Assembly (NCBI GenBank): GCA_024698885.1 | Contig: JAILQQ010000004.1 | Location: 1-35,266, forward strand | From: Lachnospiraceae bacterium | GTDB lineage: Bacteria > Bacillota > Clostridia > Lachnospirales > Lachnospiraceae | Length of the DNA stretch: 35,266 nucleotides | Direction of reading: 5' to 3' | In this document: piece after piece, positions 23,901-31,285 of the stretch | How positions within the stretch are numbered: the first letter of the stretch is position 1 | Layout: every line of letters starts with the position of its first letter | Position numbers and translations under genes: made by a program | Notes under the pieces: model-generated | The model's input: only the letters and a program-made list of their open reading frames with translations | Told to the model about the DNA's origin: nothing | Databases searched by the model: none

Positions 23901-25955
23901 TTACGCTGCTACCATGCCGACCGACTGCAGTTCAATATCACTGTCGACTTCATTATAGGAAACCACGATCAGGTCCTTGTAGAAATCCTCGGTCAGACGC
24001 TTAAAGTACATTCTGACAATGGGCGAGGTGATGATGATCGGATTTTTGCCGAGATTTTCAAGCTTTGCGATCTCATCTCCCACGGATTTCATGATCGCCC
24101 GCGTACGCTCCGGATCCAGGGTCAGATACGCGCCCTGCTCGGTCTGCTTCACGCTCTGCATGATCTCCTGCTCGATCTTCGGATCTAACGTCACGACGCT
24201 GGTCGCATCCCCCGTCGTGAAGAATTTCGCGGAGATCGCCCGCTTCAGGGCCTGTCTGACATATTCCGTCAGAACATCGGTATCTCTCGTCACCATCGCG
24301 TGATCCGCGAGCGTCTCAAAGATCGTCAGCATATCGCGGATGGAGATGCCCTCTCTGAGAAGATTCTGCAGCACCTTCTGGATCTCGCCGATGCCAAGGA
24401 GCTTCGGTGTGAGCTCGTCTACCACGGAAGGATTGTTTTCCTTCACGTTATTGATCAGGTTCTGGACATCCTGTCTCGTCAGCAGCTCCGCGATATGCTG
24501 TCTGACGATCTCCGTCAGATGCGTCGCGATGATGCTCGGCGGATCCACCACGGTATAGCCCATGCTCTCCGCCCGCTCCCGCTGGGATTCGGTGATCCAG
24601 ATCGCAGGCAGATGGAAGCTCGGTTCAAAGGTCGGGATGCCGGAGATCTCTTCCTCCACGAAGCCCGGATTCATGGCCATATAATGGTCAAACAGGATCT
24701 CGCCTTCGCTGACCTGGATGCCCTTGATCTTGATGATATACTGGTTCGGATTCAGCTGGATATTATCCCTGAGTCTTATGATCGGCACAACAGTACCGAG
24801 CTCCAAAGCGATCTGGCGCCTGATCATGACCACACGGTCAAGCAGATCGCCGCCCTGGTTCACGTCAGCAAGCGGAATGATCCCATAGCCGAATTCCAGC
24901 TCGATAGGATCCACCTGCAAAAGCGAGGTGACATTTTCCGGTTTTCGTACCTCCTCGGCCTGGGTCTCGGTCTCGTCCACGGCGGTCTCCACCTCCGCCT
25001 CCTCCGTCAGTCCCGCCACATATCGGCCCGCCATGATGAAGGTAAAGCCGATGGCGAGGAAGATCACGACGTTCAAAGGCGTCGCGATGCCAAGGAAGCA
25101 GATGATCCCTCCCACGAAATACAGTGCCTTCGGCAGTCCGAAGAGCTGACGCACGATCGCGCCTCCCAGCTCCTCCTTCATACTGCCCTTGGTGATAAGG
25201 ATACCGGTGGACAGGGAGATCAAAAGGGAAGGCATCTGGCTGATCAGGCCGTCACCGATGGTTAAGATCGTATACTTCTGAACCGCGTCACCGATGGAGA
25301 GCCCGAGGTTCAGCATACCGGTGGCGATACCGCCGACCACGTTCACCGCCGTAATGATCAGACCGGCTGTCGCGTCTCCCTTTACATACTTCGTAGCACC
25401 GTCCATGGCGCCGAAGAAGCTGGCCTCATCCTGCAGCTTGTCACGGCGGCGCTTGGCCTCCGCGTCGTCGATGGCGCCGGTATTTAAGTCGGCGTCGATG
25501 GCCATCTGCTTACCGGGCATCGCGTCCAGCGTAAATCTGGCGGAAACCTCGGCGATACGTTCGGTACCTTTATTGATGACCATGAACTGGACGATCAGCA
25601 GAATGATATATACAATGGTACCGATGACCAGATCGCCGGCACCTACGAAATTACCGAAGGTATTGACCACGTTTCCCGCATCGCCCTTTGTCAGGATCAG
25701 ACGCGTTGAGGAAACGTTCAGAGAGATACGGAACATCGTCGAAAACAGCAGGATCGTCGGGAAGTTGTTCATATCGAGAACTTCCTTGCAGAACATCGCG
25801 TTAAAAAGGATCGCAAAGGAGATCCCCAGATCTATCGTCAGACAGATATCCATCAGGGTATCCGAGATCGGAATGATCAGGAAAATGAACGCGCAAAGCA
25901 GATACAGGGCAATGCCCAGATCCGCCTTTCCGATTTTCATTCCCGCTACATTCAT
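23901..25955 (-). CDS. flhA: Flagellar export gate protein FlhA
   Basis: The 684-residue inner-membrane protein of the flagellar type III export apparatus has about eight helices in the first 320 residues and a large cytoplasmic domain (about 340-684). The FHIPEP segment between helices is visible as SARFTLDAMPGKQMAIDADLN-type sequence near 145-165, and the later PSLLISLSTGILITKG helix is typical. The start overlaps the flhB stop in ATGA, so the two are coupled. Length is normal for the family. Confidence 0.96.
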   Translation of the reverse strand: MNVAGMKIGKADLGIALYLLCAFIFLIIPISDTLMDICLTIDLGISFAILFNAMFCKEVLDMNNFPTILLFSTMFRISLNVSSTRLILTKGDAGNVVNTFGNFVGAGDLVIGTIVYIILLIVQFMVINKGTERIAEVSARFTLDAMPGKQMAIDADLNTGAIDDAEAKRRRDKLQDEASFFGAMDGATKYVKGDATAGLIITAVNVVGGIATGMLNLGLSIGDAVQKYTILTIGDGLISQMPSLLISLSTGILITKGSMKEELGGAIVRQLFGLPKALYFVGGIICFLGIATPLNVVIFLAIGFTFIMAGRYVAGLTEEAEVETAVDETETQAEEVRKPENVTSLLQVDPIELEFGYGIIPLADVNQGGDLLDRVVMIRRQIALELGTVVPIIRLRDNIQLNPNQYIIKIKGIQVSEGEILFDHYMAMNPGFVEEEISGIPTFEPSFHLPAIWITESQRERAESMGYTVVDPPSIIATHLTEIVRQHIAELLTRQDVQNLINNVKENNPSVVDELTPKLLGIGEIQKVLQNLLREGISIRDMLTIFETLADHAMVTRDTDVLTEYVRQALKRAISAKFFTTGDATSVVTLDPKIEQEIMQSVKQTEQGAYLTLDPERTRAIMKSVGDEIAKLENLGKNPIIITSPIVRMYFKRLTEDFYKDLIVVSYNEVDSDIELQSVGMVAA

Positions 25956-27097
25956 GCAGTCTCCTTCGCGTTATAGACCATTGCCAGGATTTCCGCCACC
26001 GCGTGGTAAAGCTCGGCAGGAATCTGCATTCCGAGGTCCACGTTATAATACAGCATCCTTGCCAGAGGTTTATTCTCTACGATCTCAATATGACAGGCTC
26101 TTGCTTCCTCCTTGATCCTTGCCGCCAGAAAATCCTCGCCCTTGGCCAGTACGTAGGGAGCCGGCAGGACATCCGGATCATATTTGATCGCTACCGCGAA
26201 ATGCGTCGGGTTCGTGATGACCACGTCCGCCCGCGGTACCGCCTGCATCATTCTGCGGCGGGAAGCCTCCATCATCTTCTGCCGGATCTTGCCCTTGATC
26301 TGCGGATCTCCTTCCGCGTTCTTCATCTCATCCTTGACTTCCTGCTTGGTCATCTTCAGATCCTCATGATGCTTATGCCTCTGATAAGCCAGATCCGCAA
26401 AGCCTAAGACCAGATAGATCGCGCTGATGGTGATGCCCATATTGATGACGATCTTTCCGAAGGTCTCTATCGCCTGCGCAATGGTCAGATCATAGAGAGA
26501 AAAGATCGTACCGATCTGTTTGATCAGTGTCGAATAGGCGACGCCGCCGATGATCGCGAGCTTCAGAGCCGATTTTAACAGCTCGATCAGCTTGTCCTTC
26601 GAGAAGATCTTCTTAACCCCGCTGATGGGATTCAGCTTGCTGAATTTCGGCTTTAACGGCTTCGTGGTGGGCTTCCACTTCACCTGGATCAGATTGATGA
26701 CAAACGAAACGATAAAACCGACGATCAGAAAAGGCAGGATAAACAGCACGATATTGAGAATGGTCGACATATAAAGCTTCCGGATGATCAGCCAGGGCAT
26801 TTCCCCCTCCACAAAGGTGGAATATTCCTTGATCTGACTGTATACCGAATGAAAGGTCTCAATAAAATGATAGCCCAACCTGCCGCAGTAGATCCGCATG
26901 ACAATAAACATCGCAAGGAGACTGACGGAAATGTTCAGTTCGTTGCTTTTGGCAACCTGACCCTCTTTTCTGGAATCCTCCTTTTTCTTTGCGGTAGGTT
27001 CCTCGGTCTTTTCCCCGCCGGGGCCCTCCTTCGCGAAAAACTGAAGATCAAGGATCAGATGGCTGCTTATGTAATATCCCTTATTCTCCCCTGGCAT
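25952..27097 (-). CDS. flhB: Flagellar export specificity protein FlhB
   Basis: The 381-residue protein has a charged N-terminal segment (EEPTAKKKEDSRKEGQVAKS), four membrane helices (about 55-235) and a cytoplasmic domain with the autocleavage site NPTH at about 296-299 (VVITNPTHFAVAI). It switches export from hook to filament substrates. I place the start at ATG 27097; a GTG at 27103 is possible but lies inside the GAGGTG that I read as the SD. The upstream junction with fliR carries a copy of the stop-to-SD cassette. Confidence 0.94.
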   Translation of the reverse strand: MPGENKGYYISSHLILDLQFFAKEGPGGEKTEEPTAKKKEDSRKEGQVAKSNELNISVSLLAMFIVMRIYCGRLGYHFIETFHSVYSQIKEYSTFVEGEMPWLIIRKLYMSTILNIVLFILPFLIVGFIVSFVINLIQVKWKPTTKPLKPKFSKLNPISGVKKIFSKDKLIELLKSALKLAIIGGVAYSTLIKQIGTIFSLYDLTIAQAIETFGKIVINMGITISAIYLVLGFADLAYQRHKHHEDLKMTKQEVKDEMKNAEGDPQIKGKIRQKMMEASRRRMMQAVPRADVVITNPTHFAVAIKYDPDVLPAPYVLAKGEDFLAARIKEEARACHIEIVENKPLARMLYYNVDLGMQIPAELYHAVAEILAMVYNAKETA

Positions 27098-27102
27098 AAG
27101 CA

Positions 27103-27124
27103 CCTCACTGCGCTGATCTGCTCA
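27103..27124 (-). repeat. Copy of the stop-to-SD cassette at the fliR-flhB junction
   Basis: On the minus strand the fliR stop TGA opens TGAGCAGATCAGCGCAGTGAGG, which ends in the flhB SD. This differs by only three or four bases from plus-strand 7467-7488 (TGAGCAAATCGGCGCAGTAAGG) in front of an unrelated gene. Confidence 0.6.
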
Positions 27125-27904
27125 TTCCATACTCTCTACCATAAAGGTCATCATGGCCTTCATTTCCCGGAAAATATAATCCGTCACCGTCGGCAGCGTA
27201 GACGCCGTTAGAAACAGGATCGCAAGACCCGCGAAGATCTTGATCTGTACGCCCACCGAAAACAGATTGATCTGCGGCGCGGATTTCGCCAGGATCCCCA
27301 GTACCGCGTTGACGATCATGATCGCCACCACTACCGGCAGGCACAGTCTGAAGGCGATGCTCATATAATCTCCCAGAAACAGGATCAGGGCCTTCGTGAT
27401 CTGGTCCGACTGAAAAACAGCGCCCCCGAGAGGGATCAGACGGTAGGTCTCCACCATGGCCCGGATAAAATAATGATGAAGTCCGGTAACGATCATCGTA
27501 AGGAGCATGGCGTACTGATAGATCATCCCCGTAAAGCCGGTCGGCGTCCGGGTGGCCGGATCCATCACCTGCACCATGGAAAGGCCGATCTCCATATCCG
27601 CAAGCTTCCCGGCAAAATGCACCACGGATTCCACGATATTCGCCCCGAGCCCGATCACGAGCCCTGTTATGGCTTCCTTCAGCACAAGCGCAGCATAGCC
27701 GTAAACCGTGTTATAGGATAAAGGCGTATGGACCGGAAGAGCCGCGTAAATGATCATCGCCACAAAAATGGAAAAGCCTGCCTTGAACCGTCTCGGCACG
27801 TTATTGATCGAAAAGAAAGGCGCCGTCACAATAAAGCTCGCCATCCTGACAACGATCAGTAAAAAGACCTCCAGATCCTCGTAGGAAAAGGAATAATTGA
27901 TCAT
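27122..27904 (-). CDS. fliR: Flagellar export protein FliR
   Basis: The 260-residue hydrophobic protein forms the export gate core with FliP and FliQ. Six or so helices are visible; RRFKAGFSIFVA near 40, IGLGANIVESVVHFAGKLADMEIGLSM near 80-110 and PVVVAIMIVNAVLGILAKSAPQINLFSVG near 185-215 are family-typical. The start ATG 27904 lies 5 nt after the fliQ stop, and its SD must lie within fliQ codons. Full length. Confidence 0.95.
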   Translation of the reverse strand: MINYSFSYEDLEVFLLIVVRMASFIVTAPFFSINNVPRRFKAGFSIFVAMIIYAALPVHTPLSYNTVYGYAALVLKEAITGLVIGLGANIVESVVHFAGKLADMEIGLSMVQVMDPATRTPTGFTGMIYQYAMLLTMIVTGLHHYFIRAMVETYRLIPLGGAVFQSDQITKALILFLGDYMSIAFRLCLPVVVAIMIVNAVLGILAKSAPQINLFSVGVQIKIFAGLAILFLTASTLPTVTDYIFREMKAMMTFMVESME

Positions 27905-27909
27905 GGCCG

Positions 27910-28179
27910 TCAGCGGATATACAGGGTGAAGTCACTCCAGAGCTCTTCCATAAAGCCGGTGATATTGCCCCCGATCCACTGTCCGAGCAGCATGATGATC
28001 AGGAATATCCCGACGAATTTCGGAACAAAGGTCAGCGTCTGCTCCTGGATCGAGGTCACGGTCTGAAAAACACTGACCGTAAGACCTAAGATCAGTGAGA
28101 CCAAAAGCATCGGCGCCGAACAGAGGATCACGACATAGAACGTCTCCCTGATAATATCGATAACCACTTCTCCTGACAT
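27910..28179 (-). CDS. fliQ: Flagellar export protein FliQ
   Basis: The 89-residue, two-helix protein is a ring subunit of the export gate. It starts MSGEVVIDIIRETFYV at 28179 and has GQWIGGNITGF near the end. The size is exactly typical. The start is fixed by GGGAGGAG 8 nt upstream; the longer frame to 28209 would run through the palindromic repeat and is rejected. Confidence 0.95.
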   Translation of the reverse strand: MSGEVVIDIIRETFYVVILCSAPMLLVSLILGLTVSVFQTVTSIQEQTLTFVPKFVGIFLIIMLLGQWIGGNITGFMEELWSDFTLYIR

Positions 28180-28186
28180 AGAAAAT

Positions 28187-28230
28187 CTCCTCCCTGCGCC
28201 GGTCTGCATGCAGACCGGATCATTTCCTCT
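28187..28230 (-). repeat. Palindromic repeat and SD cassette between fliP and fliQ
   Basis: Bases 28199-28218 form a perfect 20-bp palindrome (CCGGTCTGCA/TGCAGACCGG). On the minus strand it is preceded by AGAGGAAATGAT (complement of 28219-28230, overlapping the fliP stop TAG) and followed by CGGCGCAGGGAGGAG (complement of 28187-28201), which contains the fliQ SD. The same AGAGGAAATGAT plus CGGTCTGC hairpin occurs at 10-44. fliP and fliQ are usually tightly packed, so an insertion of such a repeat here is noticeable. Confidence 0.75.
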
Positions 28231-29122
28231 AATAGAATGTCTTCACCAGATTCATGATCACCAGATTCCAGCCGTCCGCCAGTACGAACAGTAAGATCTT
28301 AAAGGGCATCGAGATCGTCGTCGGCGGCAGCATCATCATACCCATGGACATTAAGGTCGAAGCCACCACCATATCGATCACGATAAACGGAATATAGATC
28401 AGAAAGCCGATAATAAACGCCGTTCTCAGCTCGCTGATCATAAAAGAGGGCACCAATACCCTCGTGGGAATGTCCTCTACCGTCTCGACCGACTCGATCC
28501 CCTCGATATCCAGAAACAGCCGTACGTCCTTCTTCTGCGTCTGACCGTACATGAATTCCCGCAAGGGTTCAAGGGCCCGCTCCAAAAATTCGTCCTGCTC
28601 GATCTCCCCCGCCTCGAAGGGCTTGATGGCCGTATCGTTGATCTGGGTGATCACCGGATTCATAATAAAAAAAGTCAGAAACAAAGCCAAGCCCACTAAC
28701 ACCTGATTCGGCGGTGCTGTCTGGGTGCCTAACGCCGTTCTGACAAAATGCAATACGATCAGAATCCTCGAGAACGACGTCATCATAATGACGAGGGTCG
28801 GCGCGAGAGAAATCAGGGTCAGAGTGATCAGGATCCGAAGCGTCCCTGAGAGATTTCCCTGCCCGTCCCGGTAAGTGACCGTCAGATCATTGGAAACGTT
28901 CAGTTCCTTCAGATCCGCGGCATCCTCCGCCGAGCCCGGTCGGTTGATCACGGTATTATTTTCATTGATATCGTCCTCATCGACGATACCGATATCATTA
29001 TAGTCCTCTGCAGCCCGTACTCTCCGCGGAGCCGTCAGAAACAGGCACAGCAGAAGGAGCAACCAAACGCAGATCTTTTTGCGGCCGCGCGCGTAAATCT
29101 TGCTACTCAACATCCTGCTCAT
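28229..29122 (-). CDS. fliP: Flagellar export protein FliP
   Basis: The 297-residue protein has an N-terminal signal sequence (KKICVWLLLLLCLFLTAP), an extracytoplasmic acidic segment (about 38-85) and the FliP membrane domain with LTLISLAPTLVIMMTSFSRI, LGTQTAPPNQVLVGLALFLT and FIIGFLIYIPFIVIDMVVAS. These define the gate core with FliQ and FliR. The start may be ATG 29122 or ATG 29113; the gene overlaps fliO by up to 20 nt either way. Confidence 0.96.
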   Translation of the reverse strand: MSRMLSSKIYARGRKKICVWLLLLLCLFLTAPRRVRAAEDYNDIGIVDEDDINENNTVINRPGSAEDAADLKELNVSNDLTVTYRDGQGNLSGTLRILITLTLISLAPTLVIMMTSFSRILIVLHFVRTALGTQTAPPNQVLVGLALFLTFFIMNPVITQINDTAIKPFEAGEIEQDEFLERALEPLREFMYGQTQKKDVRLFLDIEGIESVETVEDIPTRVLVPSFMISELRTAFIIGFLIYIPFIVIDMVVASTLMSMGMMMLPPTTISMPFKILLFVLADGWNLVIMNLVKTFY

Positions 29123-29516
29123 CCGTTTTTCTATCTTTGTCCTTAAGCTTTTTAGCCGCCCCCGACAGGATCCGTCCGAAGCCCGTTCCCGCCGTTTCGG
29201 CAGGATCCGGCAAGACTAACTCCTCCCCGGGTACCTCTGCGATCAGAGTCACCTCATCCTTGCCGACGGCGATCACATAGTACCTCTCACCGATCCGCAC
29301 AAGCTGCAGGTACTTGTTGTTAGCAAGCCGGAAGCCTTCAATGGTTTCAAAATTCTTCGAGAAGGACTGATGCTTCTGGTAATTCCCGACAAGCCTCGTG
29401 CCGACTAACGTAATCGCAAGGACAAAAATAAAGGCCAAAAGCACAGTCGCGAACTGCGCTGCACTGTCCACGCCTATGGCCGACAGCAGCAGTCTCGCGC
29501 TGACAGCATCGGTCAT
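29103..29516 (-). CDS. fliO: Flagellar biosynthesis protein FliO (FliZ)
   Basis: The 137-residue protein has one transmembrane helix at about 20-42, followed by a small cytoplasmic domain with LQLVRIGERYYVIAVGKDEVTLIAEV, the conserved FliO core, and a charged tail. FliO assists FliP ring assembly. It lies 4 nt after cheY and overlaps fliP. The family is weakly conserved in sequence, but position and layout agree. Confidence 0.9.
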   Translation of the reverse strand: MTDAVSARLLLSAIGVDSAAQFATVLLAFIFVLAITLVGTRLVGNYQKHQSFSKNFETIEGFRLANNKYLQLVRIGERYYVIAVGKDEVTLIAEVPGEELVLPDPAETAGTGFGRILSGAAKKLKDKDRKTDEQDVE

Positions 29517-29520
29517 TGCC

Positions 29521-29883
29521 TTATCCTACGACCTTCTTTACGGCTTCGATAACACGGTCAGCCTGGAAGGGCTTCACGATGAAATCCTTTGCGCCTGCCT
29601 GGATCGACTCAATAACCATGGCCTGCTGTCCCATCGCAGAGCACATGATGACGAGCGCTCCGGGATCACCCTCTTTGATCTTCTTGAGAGCCTGAATACC
29701 ATCCATTTCCGGCATAGTAATATCCATTAGCACCAAATCCGGCTTCAGCTCGTTGTACTTCTCGACGGCCTTTGCTCCGTTCTCGGCCTCGCCCACAACG
29801 TTATAGCCGTTTTTCGTGAGAATATCCTTGATCATCATTCTCATGAAAGCTGCGTCATCGCTGATTAAAATATTCTTTGCCAT
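29521..29883 (-). CDS. cheY: Chemotaxis response regulator CheY
   Basis: The 120-residue single-domain regulator carries D9/D10, phospho-acceptor D54 in VLMDITMPEMDG, S82 at the usual Thr/Ser switch site and K104 in IVKPF. Phosphorylated by CheA, it binds FliM to change rotation. It lies between fliY and fliO, an arrangement common in Firmicutes, and has a putative promoter of its own in the 105-nt gap after fliY. SD: AGGAG about 9 nt before ATG. Confidence 0.97.
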   Translation of the reverse strand: MAKNILISDDAAFMRMMIKDILTKNGYNVVGEAENGAKAVEKYNELKPDLVLMDITMPEMDGIQALKKIKEGDPGALVIMCSAMGQQAMVIESIQAGAKDFIVKPFQADRVIEAVKKVVG

Positions 29884-29934
29884 TTTCTTAATCTCCTGTC
29901 TTTTAACCAGTTATTAACAAGTTGGTTTTATTCT

Positions 29935-29964
29935 ATTATAAAAGGCAATGCCCATTATAATCAA
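29935..29964 (-). promoter_or_regulatory. Putative internal promoter of cheY and downstream genes
   Basis: On the minus strand TTGATT (complement of 29959-29964) and a perfect TATAAT (complement of 29935-29940) are 18 nt apart, about 50 nt before the cheY start. The gap 29884-29988 is unusually AT-rich and long for this operon, which supports a promoter. It would let cheY and the export genes be transcribed independently of the upstream stator and switch genes. Confidence 0.6.
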
Positions 29965-29988
29965 GGTTTTTATGAAGGAAACGATCTT

Positions 29989-31281
29989 TTAATTGATGAT
30001 CTCCGTCACACGGACACCGAAGTTTTCCTCGATGACCACGACCTCGCCCCGGGCTACCATTTTCCCGTTCACGAGAACGTCTACCGGCTCACCGGCGATC
30101 CGGTCAAGCTCGATGATCGTACCGGGCGCGAAATCCAGGATATCGCTGATCGATTTGCTCGTCCGGCCAAGCTCCACCGTAACCTCAAGCGGCACATCCT
30201 TGATCAGGGAAATATTCTCCTGACTCTGCATGGCGTTCACGTCGTTGGAGAACGCCTGGAAGGACGCGGGCTGAATATTCAGGTTCGGTACGGCTGCCTG
30301 CTGTCCCATCATGGGCTGGCCCATCATCGGCTGTCCCATCATGGGCTGCCCCATCATCGGCTGCCCCATCATGGGCTGCCCCATCATCGGCTGCCCCATG
30401 CCCATACCCATTCCCATGCCCTGCTGCATGGACGGATCCATGGCCGGCTGCTGCATGCCCGGCATCGGTGCCGGTGCAGGCGCGGGCTCCGGTGCTGCTG
30501 CCGGTGCAGGGGCGGGCTCCGGTTCGGGCGGCTCCTGACTGCTCATGAAGTAATTATAGAGATCCTTCGCGAAGTCGATCGGATAGAGCTGCATGATCTT
30601 ACTGTCGATCAGCTCACCGATCTGCATCCGGAAGGTGATCTTTACGAAGGTACTGTTTAGGAAGGAATCCACATCGCCGACGTCGAGGTTTTCCATCTCA
30701 ACCCTCGTCGCCTCCGGCGGCGAGATATCGATCATCTTGCCGAGCATCGAGGATAATGAGGTGGCGCTTGAGCCCATCATCTGGTTCATCGCTTCGGAAA
30801 TGGCGCTCAGATGCAGCTCCCCTAACTCTCCGTCCGTATTCGTGCCGTCGCCGCCCATCATCAGGTCAGTGATGATCTTAACGTCATCCTCCTTGAGCAC
30901 GAGGATGTTCGTTCCCTCAAGACCTACGGTATATTTGATCCGGATAAAGACGCAGGGCCGTTCGTAGTCCTCCACGATCTCATCCCAGGTCGCAAGCATC
31001 ACGACCGGCGTCGTAATGTTAACCTTCTGGTTGACCAGGGAATACAGCGTCGTGGCCGAGGTGCCCATGCTGATATTAGCAACCTCGCCGATCGCATCCT
31101 TCTCAATATCGGAAAGCAGGCTCTGGTCAGCTTTTGAACCGCCTCCTGAGGAACCGGAAGCCGGCGCAGCGCTCTCCGCGGCGCCCGCGTCAGAGGTAGA
31201 TGTATCAGATGAATCGTCTCCGCCTTCCATCATGCCGTTAAGCAGGGCATTTATTTCGTCCTGGGACAGCATTCCATCCAT
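29989..31281 (-). CDS. fliY: Flagellar switch phosphatase FliY (FliN-type C-terminus)
   Basis: The 430-residue FliY combines an N-terminal CheY-P-binding peptide (SQDEINALLNG), a CheC-like phosphatase domain (about 50-250) with both motifs intact (E66/N69 and E163/N166), a low-complexity linker and a C-terminal FliN/SpoA domain (about 350-430; PLEVTVELGRT, GTIIELDRIAGEPVDVLVNG). It forms the C-ring with FliM and dephosphorylates CheY-P at the motor. The linker (about 254-330) is rich in Pro/Ala and then Met/Gly/Gln, with six PMMGQ repeats. ATG 31281 follows the fliM stop by 4 nt with SD GGAGGGG. Confidence 0.95.
   Translation of the reverse strand: MDGMLSQDEINALLNGMMEGGDDSSDTSTSDAGAAESAAPASGSSGGGSKADQSLLSDIEKDAIGEVANISMGTSATTLYSLVNQKVNITTPVVMLATWDEIVEDYERPCVFIRIKYTVGLEGTNILVLKEDDVKIITDLMMGGDGTNTDGELGELHLSAISEAMNQMMGSSATSLSSMLGKMIDISPPEATRVEMENLDVGDVDSFLNSTFVKITFRMQIGELIDSKIMQLYPIDFAKDLYNYFMSSQEPPEPEPAPAPAAAPEPAPAPAPMPGMQQPAMDPSMQQGMGMGMGMGQPMMGQPMMGQPMMGQPMMGQPMMGQPMMGQQAAVPNLNIQPASFQAFSNDVNAMQSQENISLIKDVPLEVTVELGRTSKSISDILDFAPGTIIELDRIAGEPVDVLVNGKMVARGEVVVIEENFGVRVTEIIN
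30301..30390 (-). repeat. 15-bp tandem repeat coding PMMGQ six times in fliY
   Basis: Six in-frame 15-nt units, CTGNCCCATCATSGG on the plus strand, encode PMMGQ on the minus strand. Units alternate ATGGG and ATCGG, so the array is really three copies of a 30-bp unit with a silent difference. Single-base variation otherwise is confined to the fourth base (T, G or C). It is flanked by imperfect MG-rich copies at 30391-30425. Confidence 0.9.
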
Positions 31282-31285
31282 CTAA

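Noticed and set aside
24300..25265. Long plus-strand frame of 321 codons
   Set aside because: It is fully antisense to flhA, has no SD, and its product is His/Arg/Asp/Leu-rich without any family feature; it is a codon-bias shadow.
30301..30390. CRISPR-like array
   Set aside because: The 15-bp repeats are contiguous, in frame and without spacers; they encode the FliY linker.
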